From positions 1 through 64,000 of the forward strand of contig FWCC01000062.1 of assembly GCA_900169235.1 (NCBI GenBank): a stretch of DNA of 64,000 bases, read 5' to 3'. Under the pieces are notes generated by a model. It was not told the DNA's origin. It worked only from the letters and a program-made list of their open reading frames with translations, and ran no database searches. The DNA comes from Zarea fungicola (Eukaryota; Ascomycota; Sordariomycetes; Hypocreales; Cordycipitaceae). Positions 54,736 through 64,000 of this stretch are shown in pieces. Both the position numbers and the translations under genes were made by a program. Position 1 is the first letter of the stretch; every line of letters starts with the position of its first letter.

Positions 54736-57700
54736 ATGGAACTCAAGGTTTTCAAGCCTTTGCGAAATGGGCAGCTCGATTTCACTTTGCAATTTGAGAA
54801 TTTAATATTTGCCATTGCGCCCGCGAGCTGTGCGCTGCTTGCAGCCATTCTTGCTAGCGCCTCAGTTCGACCATGGCGTGGTCGTGGTCACGCCCAACAT
54901 TCAACCATGACAACGACAATTCAATACAGAGTATGATAATATGTTGTCCCATGGCTTCCTGTGATCTAATTAGTGTCTTTATAGACCGTTTTAGCGATAC
55001 TTGCCATTCTACATGCAACCTCTCTAGGTTTGTATTGTCGTCAGTCGGATGCCTCTAACTCATTCTCGCCCTCTGGCACTGCGGCTTATGTACTCAGATT
55101 AATTGCGTCCCTCTTCATCCCTCTTCAACTATATCTTTCAATTTCAGGCTCAAAACTTCTGACAGACATTTACTTGCTGGCAACTTGCGTTGCTGATGGC
55201 TTTCGCCTCCGCACGATTTGGTTCACGGCCCAGCACCAGGACGGACTTACAGTAAATGTTCTCCCTGCCTTGCAGACAGCTGTGGTTGTTATTAGCGGTC
55301 TCGCCTTGATTCTTTCCCAGGTCGTCTCCAGTCTCAAGAAGCACGCTGCAAGAAAGAACGCTGGACCGGCGCATGTGGACGAACCTGGCAGTGGTGTTTT
55401 TAGCATCCTCTTTTTCGGCTGGCTCTGGTCGTTGCTCCATCATGGCCGCAAAAGCTCAATTGCCTTCAGCGACGTACAGTCCGCCATCGCTCACTCCACA
55501 GCGACATTTGCACTTGGCAGTGAATGGATGTCTATGACGGATGGCGAGGATAAATTTATCATTGAAATCACCCTCCACTTCATCGGGGCAGTTGTCATCC
55601 AAATTCTCAGCGCTGGTGCTACTCTAGCGCAGCCCATCATTGTTCAAGGCATCGTGTCTTATCTGCAGAATGAACAAAACAAGTCAGTAGGAATATGGCT
55701 CTTAATCGCCATGGTATTCGAGTACGTTGACACCTCTAGCTCCATCTTTTCTCTGCCAGCCCATTCTGACCCCGTCTTCTAGTCAACTAGCCATCAGCCT
55801 TCTCGAGGCACATGGAACTCATGCGTTCAACCAGCTCTCCTTCAAGATTCGATCCTTTCTCATACACAAAATTGCACTAAGAAGTCTTCGCGGCTCGCCT
55901 CCCGATGGAGGCTGGAAAGCAGCAGCCGACAAGGTTTTGGTTCACGTGTCACAAGACTCTGTCGCCATTGCCGGGGCAGTACAATTGTTGGGCATGATTG
56001 TTCCAAACATTATTGTGGTTGGAATTGGCTCTTACATGCTCTTTCGACTCATAAACCTTGCATTTCTTGGGCCGCTTCTCGCTGCAATTGCCTGCACTCT
56101 ATTTCCCATGCTACTCTCAGGGCCGTTGTCGCGGAGTCAGCGGAATCTATTAGAAGCTACTGAGCGTCGCATTACAAGTGTTCAAAATCTCATCTCAGAA
56201 GTTAGGAGCCTCCGCTTCGGTAACATGCAACATGCCATTGAAGGCCAGGCTGCCCGAAACAGACGGCAGGAAATTATAGCTGCATCTATGTTTCGTCGCA
56301 TTCTCACTGTGGTTATTGTCGCAGGTGTGTTTATATGTCTGAGGCCATTAACCATATACTTTTTTATTAACTCTATCATCCAGCCACGATGCTTTCCAGC
56401 CTTGCTACATTGGCTGCTTTTGGCGGTTTCACGTTGCTGCCCCGGCACAACCTGGACTATGGTGTTCTCTTCACATCTCTGTCGACTATGCAAATCATGC
56501 TCACTCCTCTCTTATCAATAACACAAATGCTACCGGAGTTTGTTTCCTCTCTTGTAAGCTGGAAACGGCTTGCTTCCTATACCGAAATAGGCCAGCAGGA
56601 TCTGCCATCTTCCGGTTCTCCTGGGAACCCTCCCTCCACCTCTGAAAAATCTACATCACCGCAAGAGACTCAAATCGGTATGTCCAACCTCGCTATTGGC
56701 GCCAAAGGCAACCCGGTATCCATGGAGGATGTAACCGTCGAGTGGACTGCCGGCTCATCGTGCATTGAGCATGTCAGTTTCACATTAGCGGCTGGTCGTC
56801 TAGCAATTGTCGCCGGTGCCGCAGGTTCTGGAAAATCGAGCTTTCTCGCAGCCATTTTAGGAGGAGACATTGTGGTCAACGGCCGTTTAAATGTAGGCGC
56901 GAAGAAAGTGTCGCTTTGTGATCAGTCTCTCTGGTTCATTCCAGATATGTCAATCAAGGAAAACATTATTTTCGGAAAACTATTCGACCAGCATCTCTAC
57001 GCCAGAGTCATTGCTTGCTGCTGTTTGGATCGAGACCTGAGGGCCCTCGATGACGGCGACAGCACGAAGCTCAGCATCATCGGCTCACCGCTCAGTGGTG
57101 GGCAGCGGCGTCGTGTGGCTTTGGCACGTACGCTGTATGACTCTGGGGATCTGTTTTTACTCGACGATATATTCAACGGACTGGATAATAGAACAAGAAC
57201 CACGGTTGCTACTAATATCTTTGGCCCGAATGGCTTCATCCAAGAGACAGGTGCTGCCGCTATTCTGGTTTGTGCTGAACGTATGCCAACTTTTTCACTC
57301 AGTCGCTTCGGCTTTTTTGTACTGACGTCTCGTATCAGCCCCTGAAATAATGTCATCATTTGCTCGCACCGAATTCTACCTCCTGCAGAATGGCCGCCTT
57401 AGTATTGACTCAAGAAGTGCAGGTTTGGAGAACGCAAGGAGAGACGAACAGCCTCGGGACTCTCAGTTGACTCAACCAGTCGCGCCAACAGAACTCGCCT
57501 CATCTTCCAATTTAGCGAGAGAACAATCTCCGTTTGGAGACGAATATGACGTTGATGCATGTACACCAAGTGACAAGGCAAAGAGTTTTGAGGCGCACCG
57601 TGTGTATTTTAGGTCTTTCGGCTCTCCAATTATTGTCGCCGTCGCCGGCATCCTAATACTTACTTGGGTGGGCCTTGACAGAGCTGCAAGTGAGTATTTC

Positions 57701-59547
57701 TGGAAATTCTGCCAGTCTATAGCATTCATATGGCACGAGGCTGACCTGAATAGCTTTCTGGCTGTCGCATTGGGCAAGCCAATATTCGAATCTGGGCCGT
57801 GACATTGATAATGGATACTACATTGGAATCTATGTTGCAGTCTCCATGGCCGGTGTTTTTGCCGTATTCATTTCAGTTTGGATCACTTTTATGCGTATAG
57901 TCCCGGAAAGCAGCATTGGCCTCCACAACGACATGCTCTCGATTCTCACCAAGACACCCGCCTATACTGTTGAGCAACACAAGTCCGAAACGGTGAATAG
58001 GTTTACGAACGACATTGAAGCCGTGGATTTACATCTTCCTCAGGCTTTGCAAAATCTTGTTACTGCGATTGCATCCTCCGTTGGTTCCATGGTTGTCATC
58101 GGCATTGCCTCGCCATACACCTTGATCAGCCTTCCCATTCTTCTGCCGCTCATTTTCATGCTTCAAAATTTTTATTTGAAGACTTCATTTCAGCTTCGCT
58201 CTCTCCAAGTAGCTTCTCAGGCGCCTATGCTTCAAATGGTGGGCGCAATTCTGCAAGGTCGTGTTACTATTCGTGCGTTCAATCAAGAACAGTACATGGC
58301 TCGGCTCATGTCCGATTGTATAAATCGAGGTTTAAAGGTTGGCTATCTGTTTCGGTCGGTCCAGGTATGGGTTACATTGATGCTTGGCCTTATCAATGGA
58401 TGCCTGGCAATTGCTCTCGCAGGTTTGTTGATTGGCCTGGGCGGGTCAAATGGTATTGCATGGGGCGGCCTCGCGCTTCTCAATGTCATTCGGCTCGGAC
58501 AAGATGCCATGCTGCTACTCACATGGTGGACGAGATTTGAGTCTTCCATGGCAAGCATGGACCGCATCTGCGATTACACTCGGCGTACGCCACAAGAGCA
58601 AGTTCAATTTCCTGAAGTTCATGTCGGAAGCGCGTGGCCGGAGGGTGGACGGATCCAGCTCAGAGATTTATCGCTCACTTATAGGTAAGCTCTCCCTTTT
58701 TTTCAGTCGCTCGTAGCTCTCCATCAGGACCTTTGCTAAACCTTCATGATAGGTCGCGCCAAATCGTCAAGGACTTGAGCATTTCTGTTCCAGCAGGGAC
58801 TAAAGTCGCAATTCTGGGTAGAACTGGCAGGTGAGAACTTCTAAAGACGTGAAAGCCGTATTATAATCAAATACTAATCAATTAAATCAGTGGTAAAACA
58901 TCTTTGCTGCAGTCCTTCTTTGGATTGATTCGCCAGACGGGCGGCACTCTTGAAGTCGACGGTGTTGACATCTCGTCTGTCTCGAACAACGCACTGCAGT
59001 CGCATTTAGTCGGACACTCGCAGATCTTTGTCGCAAATTCTAGCGCAACTGTCAGGCAAAATCTTGACATAGGTGGGAGAGTTGCTGATTCTCACATTCA
59101 GTCTGTGCTGTCTTCTCTTGCTGCACAGCACATGGCGGACGACATCATGTCTAAGCTAGATTCAAAATGGAGCGAGTGCAATTTCTCCGACGGCTGGCAG
59201 CGCGTCATCGGCCTCGCACGCACGCTGCTACGTGACTCGAGTATATATGTCATGGATGAGCCTACGAGTGGGTATGTATCGATATCTCATTGAAATACTG
59301 CAATCTTTGCGATTGTGCTAACTGCCATTGTAACAGAATGGATGAAGAAAGCCACATTCTGGCCCTGGAAGCCATCTTTGACCGCTTGTCCGAGAAAACT
59401 GTTTTAACCACTACACATACACTGGCTGGTATTACCAAATTTGACCACGTTATAGTCATGGAGGATGGATGCCTAGTCGAGCAAGGTTCACCGACAACCC
59501 TACTAGCTCTTGAGGGCAGTATGCTAGCTCAGCTTCTTCGCGCATAG
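54736..59547 (+). CDS. ABCC-family (MRP-like) full ABC transporter, second copy
   Basis: Nine exons: 54736-54930, 54985-55721, 55783-56324, 56384-57280, 57339-57689, 57754-58684, 58753-58830, 58891-59271 and 59337-59547, giving 1440 aa. NBD1 has Walker A GAAGSGKSS near residue 636, signature LSGGQRRR near 727 and Walker B LFLLDD near 747. NBD2 has Walker A GRTGSGKTS near 1240, split by an intron between GS and GK, and a Walker B with Glu (YVMDEPTSG) near 1362. Its signature motif is FSDGWQR instead of LSGGQ, an unusual loss of the Gly-Gly-Gln core. The gene has far more introns than the first ABC gene, so the two are not a recent duplication. The role is probably efflux of a metabolite; whether it belongs to the RiPP cluster is uncertain. 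Confidence 0.9.
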
Positions 59548-61368
59548 TGGCCGTCGTTGGTTCCCTTTTATTTTCTTTTTTCAACGTTCTCTCATTCGGT
59601 TTTGCTTTTATTTTGGACATGTGCTACGGCGCGGCTGTACAAAGACGCCGAAGCGTGGTGCCTCTTGTGACAGGGCTTGTGAGCGTTGTGGAAGGCGGAG
59701 CTGAGGACAGGGAAGGAAAATTCTCAGCGGTGAGCAAGCCTTCAGGCTGTAAGTCCATATCAGGCTCGGCTGGACGGGATTCAGGGTTGAATCCGTATTA
59801 CGCCTACTTTTATATCGTGGCGTGCATCGTCTGCCTTTACTCGTATTCGCGACAGCACTGGCGTAAGCGAAATGCGAGCCAACCAACTCAAATTTACAAA
59901 TGTCAGTGGATTTCCCGAGTCCCTCTACACAAGGAGTGATTGTAGAATTTTGGCAAAGTGAGTTATGCACGGGATATGCGACAAATTGCGTATTGTAAAT
60001 ATAACGATCAATGCGGGCATTTACAAACCCCCTATCCCAGGACTCTCCATGCCAGCAAAGTAGGTGATAATTATTACAAGCTTTGGCAGGGAGACGACCC
60101 GACCCCGTGATTTGATTATTCTTTGATTCTATAAATATTCCAGCAGCAACTAAGCATGGTCAAATTCATACGACAGTGGTCAGTGAACACGACATGTCTA
60201 GCATCACGGCGTTGTCCCGAAGATCACCGCATCAACTTCCTCGTGGAGCCATAAGCCGCGACCGACTTTGGGCTTACTGAAACATGTCTCACGGAGTCTC
60301 GCTCAGATAAGAAGTAAGGAAAAAAAAATGAAAAGGAAGAAAGAAAAGAAAGCAAGTTTAGCAACCAAACGGCAAAGCAGCTTGCAACACCATCGATGCC
60401 CAGGAAAACGTATAGAAAATATAATTTCCAACGTTTTCAGGGCTAATTGGAATGTTTTCATGTCTACAGAACGCAACATTGGTGGGAATTGGCCGCAATT
60501 GTCATCCGTGCCCTCCGTGGTACGAGGGTCAGCCTTCCAGACACCCTCCAAGCAATCTATAATTAGCGTCGAAGGCTTGCCCAGCACATCATTGCAAGAG
60601 TCCACCTGATCGGGCGCCACACTATGACCTAAAAAGGTCTCACCAGGCCAGATCAAGAGTGTGGGCGTAGAGCTGAAGCCTTGTGGAGGCAGTGCCCCAA
60701 CCAAAATCGGCTCAATAAATCTACTGCCTGAAAGCAGGTAAAAATATTAAACTATGTGCCGTGAGAGGGCCAGGCTGCGATTAAAGCATCCCCATTTGGG
60801 TATTAATCTCGAATTCCAAAAATGAAACTTTCGAGCAGCCTGTTCTTTCGGACACTTTGCATCAGGCGGGACTCGCACCCAGCATTGGTTTTGAACGAGG
60901 GGACATGTTCAGAGTTTATTCTAGAAAAGCGGGGGTTGCATTGAATTTTCCTAGTTAGCAAGTTACCAAAGAACCTCTGCCCCTTCAGATAGGAACCTAA
61001 AGCAACCCGATGGCGTGGAAACCGACACCGTTTGTTTTGCTCCACGTTGCGTTGATGATCGCCATGTTTGACAGGTGGCCGAGAAGCCGATGGGCGGTCA
61101 AGTCAACGAGGTGGGGCGGAGCTGTAAACTTTACGAGACTCGATCAGCATAGCCGCAGCCTGCCTGGGGCGGAGGCTGCCCACCTGGCTGTAAGCCGATG
61201 ATCAGCTTTAACACGATGTCGCCTGAGCGGACCAGCCGGCTGGGCCTTATTCCGATCTATTGCGAAGATGGTCTGTCAGTCAAGGCATATTCCCAACTTG
61301 AGGCTTTCGCTTGATTTATTTATAGTAGTGAAAATGAATACCGGTCGTTTCGTGGCATCTTGATCATC
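59548..61368. other. Intergenic region with possible relic
   Basis: About 1.8 kb. Apart from the open frame at 60,303-60,727 I see no gene. A short basic Lys-rich plus-strand frame near 60,300 is a shadow. Confidence 0.45.
60303..60727 (-). pseudogene. Possible orphan exon or gene relic
   Basis: Open frame preceded at 60,728-60,745 by a good splice acceptor (pyrimidine-rich, TTTCAG). It encodes an ordered-looking stretch (RFIEPILVGALPP, then TPTLLIWPGETFLGHSVAPDQVDSC) followed by low-complexity Lys/Phe codons. No upstream exon or start codon was found and no family recognised. Could be a decayed gene end. Confidence 0.3.
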
Positions 61369-61375
61369 TATATAA
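61369..61375 (+). promoter_or_regulatory. TATA box of the small secreted protein
   Basis: TATATAA about 122 nt upstream of the ATG, followed by a CT/CA-rich leader free of ATG, typical of strongly expressed fungal genes. Confidence 0.65.
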
Positions 61376-61496
61376 GCAGCTCTTCATCCCGACTCTGGAC
61401 CATCATTTCTCACTACTCACAACAGCAAGAAAACCACCTTCCCAAACAATACCAACTCTTTACTCAAACCACCACAAACACTTTACATTTATCAAA

Positions 61497-61880
61497 ATGG
61501 TTTCCGCTATTGCCTTCGCTCTTCCTCTTCTCGCCGCCGTTGCCTCTGCGGCTCCCTCTCCCCAGGCTCCGGCCACTGGCAGTGTTCAGGTCCAGTTTGC
61601 CAACAACTTCAGCGGCGCCAACGGCAATGCCTGGATCCCCCTTGACGGCTCTGCTGTCAGCCTTGGAGATGCCTATGGCAACACCAACCTGTTCAAGGAC
61701 GGCACTCTGTTCGTCACCAGCCTCCAGTTCACCGCCAACTTCCAGCTTGTCAGCTGTGAGGTCCTGAAGGATGGCGTCAAGAAGGTTGCCGAGATCTCCA
61801 ATCCCACGCAGGACTTCCAGACCTTCTCTCAGACTCCTGTTGACTGGGAGACCGGCTTCACCATCAGCTGCTCTGCTTAG
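61497..61880 (+). CDS. Small secreted protein of unknown function
   Basis: Single-exon gene of 127 aa. A clear signal peptide at about residues 1-18 (hydrophobic, ending ASA) is followed by a Pro/Ala-rich start and a beta-rich, Asn/Gly/Phe-rich body with only two cysteines (VSCEV and the C-terminal ISCSA), which could form one disulfide. Codons strongly favour C at the third position, unlike neighbouring genes, which points to high expression. The TATA box and clean leader agree. It looks like an abundant secreted or cell-surface protein; no named domain recognised. Confidence 0.85.
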   Translation: MVSAIAFALPLLAAVASAAPSPQAPATGSVQVQFANNFSGANGNAWIPLDGSAVSLGDAYGNTNLFKDGTLFVTSLQFTANFQLVSCEVLKDGVKKVAEISNPTQDFQTFSQTPVDWETGFTISCSA

Positions 61881-62387
61881 GTTTCAGCAGAGAGTGGAAC
61901 TACCGGGGATATAGAGTAAAATATGAGCATAATTTTCAAAGTCACTCATTACAAGCGACATGGATTTAGACTGGACTTTCATTTTTATGGGATATTGATT
62001 TATAATGGACATTCATTTGGAACGGATATGGAGCTTCAAGGTATTGGGTTTTAGGTAATGTTTTATACACTTTTTATACATTTCAATTCATTTCTTCTTT
62101 ACCGGTATCTCCTCCAATTGCAAGACGTGGCTTTGCTTTTACAGGTTTTTACGCTGCATTGAGTACCAAAGCGCCCCGTTTAGTGAGCCTGTCTAAGGAC
62201 TGGGGTGCTAGGTAAACACGAGACCAAAGACACGTAAAAGAACCAAGTAACGGCCAGGCGCAGCTGGCTATCCTTTCATTATACCTTCTATTTACATTCC
62301 GCTACAATATAATTAATTTGGCGGATTTCCTCATCAACATTGTTCAACTTTCATGTACGGTTGCGGCTCGTCCAACCATTGTCGAGT
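61881..62387. other. Intergenic region between convergent genes
   Basis: Terminator side of two converging genes, with several GGA/ATTT-type imperfect repeats around 61,960-62,040. No gene. Confidence 0.45.
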
Positions 62388-63417
62388 TCAAAAGTTCTTT
62401 GTTACTCCTGGCTGGATAGTCTCCAACTTTGCAACTAACTCTTCCCAAACTCTGACCTGTGCCTTCGATCCTTCTGGACTGAGTACAAACGGAGAAGGGT
62501 TCCCAATCTCACAATTGCTCAGAAACTTTCCATGTGTATCCGGCCCTTGTATGGTTGCGTGAATTAATGTACGGCTGCCTTCCTCTGCGGACCGTGCTAG
62601 AAGATACATGACTAGGTCAAGAATACGCGAGTTTGCATCTCTTGAGAGTTCCCTACATGCAAAGTCAGCCACCAAAATCGAGAAGATCAAACAGGAGAGG
62701 TTCAGGGAGCGCTTACGAGTGGCAAAGTCCTGGGCAGACCGTGTTAATCGTCACTGGGCAGGCAGACGCAGGATGCTCCTCTGCTATTGCACGTACGGCA
62801 AGGAGCTGCAGTAACTTTGAGATGGCGTAAGGGTCCTTGCCAGGGTTGTTCGTAGCGCTCACTGTAGCGAGTATTTGACCTTCCGGGGCGTCCTTTTGCG
62901 AAAATTTAGTCATTCCGTGAGCACTAGAGTTCACGAGCGTTAGAACTGGGCGCGTGCCGAATTTCGCCGCCGTATCCCTCATCTTAGGTAGAACCAGCGC
63001 CGTAAGAAGCAATGTGGAGATGCAATTGACTGCGAGCGACCTCTCGTCACCCTCTACCAATTCGTAATGGCTTCTTGCGACACCCGCATTTGCTAGGAAG
63101 ATATCGACGCGCTCCAGCTCGGCGTCGACCCTCTTCGCAAATAGCTGTACACTAGCGTAACTGGCCATATCAACGTGCCAGACTTGAATGGAGTCAACAG
63201 GCCGCTTTGTTGTGGCTATGATGTCGGCTTTGGCAGCCTCGCCCTTTTCGACATTTCTTACACCAATAATCAGCGTGCTAGCGTCAAGGTGGGCGTAGTG
63301 TCGCGCAGCTTCCTTGCCCAGACCAGTGTTGCTGCCTGTCACGATGACGGTTTTCCCAGCAAATGAGGTCTCTGGTATGGGCATCGACCTGAAGCGCTGC
63401 TGATAGATGATGTTCAT
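62388..63417 (-). CDS. Short-chain dehydrogenase/reductase
   Basis: Two exons, 63417-62717 and 62652-62388, giving 321 aa. NAD(P)-binding Rossmann signature TGSNTGLG at residues 27-34, LANAGVA near 108-114, catalytic serine in VNSSAHG near 164, and the YxxxK pair Tyr197-Lys201 in YAISK. The sequence TVCPGLCHSELSRD after the active site, rebuilt across the intron, is also family-typical. This classical SDR group includes retinol-dehydrogenase-like and WW-domain-oxidoreductase-like fungal enzymes that act on alcohols or ketones of metabolites; the substrate is unknown. An ATG at 63,384 would give a shorter but equally plausible start. Its distance from the RiPP genes makes membership in that cluster unlikely but possible. 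Confidence 0.9.
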
Positions 63418-64000
63418 CGCTGCAGCAGACTATGAGAAGTCTGTCAGTTGGGTTCGTTCTGTGGAAATGATAAAGGGAGAGGACTTTTGGATTAATAATA
63501 AAGGTGTCTACAACCAACGGAGCATGATAGGATCACGGGTACGCGGCCACCCCGTACAAGTCGCCGCCTTTCAATTTTAGAGCCACTAACTATAACATAA
63601 CCATAATGTGAATAGCTCAGCGCGAGTAAACCTTCCTGCGCTCAGCTAGTATATAATTGTTCTTTAGTGATCCTTTTGAGCAGCAAATTGATCGTAATGC
63701 TGATCAGGCAGTATTTCTTTTAATATTTCGTCTGCTTCATTGATCAACAAAGTAGCAAAGGTCCTTTGAACTCTTAGAATCTGACTGATTACTGATCCAC
63801 TACTGAAACGAGGCTGAGGAACGGGGAACACTGTAACAACGTCCGGATACATGGTCGCTGGGCCCTGCACCTTGTAAGTACATCACCCAAAGACGCCGAA
63901 TTCTGACAGTTGCGATGATTCTTCCCGCAGCTAATTACGGTATATCCAGTATCCGGAAGAGAGTTATGCACATATGCAACATTGGCCTGGTTTGCATAAA
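63418..64000. other. Right end of window, no sure gene
   Basis: SDR promoter, then minus-strand open frames (63,664-63,870 and 63,789-63,971) that might be the 3' exons of a gene continuing beyond the window. No domain is visible. Confidence 0.3.

Noticed and set aside
60855..60885. tRNA-like B-box (GGGTGCGAGTCCCGCC on the minus strand)
   Set aside because: No matching A-box, acceptor stem or anticodon arm upstream; does not fold as a cloverleaf by eye.
63664..63971. Two small minus-strand frames at the right end as genes
   Set aside because: No domain, no start support; may be part of a gene outside the window but cannot be shown.

Overview
The window is nuclear DNA of a filamentous ascomycete, most likely a sordariomycete and probably Hypocreales. 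The basis is short GT-AG introns (about 50-160 nt) with visible branch sites, Zn(II)2Cys6, C2H2 and bZIP regulators, a HET-domain gene, ERG7, SPO11, and UstYa-type (DUF3328) proteins found in fungal secondary metabolism. The species cannot be fixed from the sequence. All gene models were assembled by eye from reading frames and splice signals; every multi-exon model given here keeps its frame across all junctions.

Left part (1-26.7 kb), mostly conserved genes: DUF4291 protein; a HET-domain gene whose frame is broken at a GC-rich hairpin; a three-exon V-ATPase subunit f gene; a Zn2Cys6 regulator; a C2H2 regulator; a Yar1-like ankyrin protein; meiotic SPO11 with an assembly gap inside an intron; lanosterol synthase ERG7; ribulose-phosphate 3-epimerase; then a compact trio of Zn2Cys6 regulator, nitrilase and PLP-dependent decarboxylase; then a secreted cysteine-containing protein.

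Middle (26.7-38.9 kb), gene-poor: about 4.5 kb with no convincing gene, then a small hypothetical gene, a PP2C phosphatase, a polytopic membrane protein with an internal duplication, and a hypothetical protein.

Right part (38.9-59.5 kb), the most interesting region: a candidate fungal RiPP (dikaritin/ustiloxin-like, Kex2-processed) gene cluster. A secreted precursor with 28-residue repeats ending in Lys-Lys-Arg (40.5-40.9 kb) lies between two UstYa-like proteins, one of them divergent from it. It is followed by a full-length ABCC transporter, a bZIP regulator, an MFS transporter and a second ABCC transporter. The inferred division of labour is: precursor secreted, cut after KR by kexin, modified by the two UstYa proteins, exported or detoxified by the transporters, with expression set by the bZIP protein. 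The two complete repeats differ at 10 of 84 bases yet encode identical peptides, so the peptide appears to be under selection. No tyrosinase, methyltransferase or peptidase is visible, so the set looks minimal. The cluster borders are inferred.

Right end (59.5-64 kb): a possible gene relic, a small secreted protein with a strong-looking promoter, and a short-chain dehydrogenase. I recognised no RNA genes, CRISPR arrays or intact transposons.
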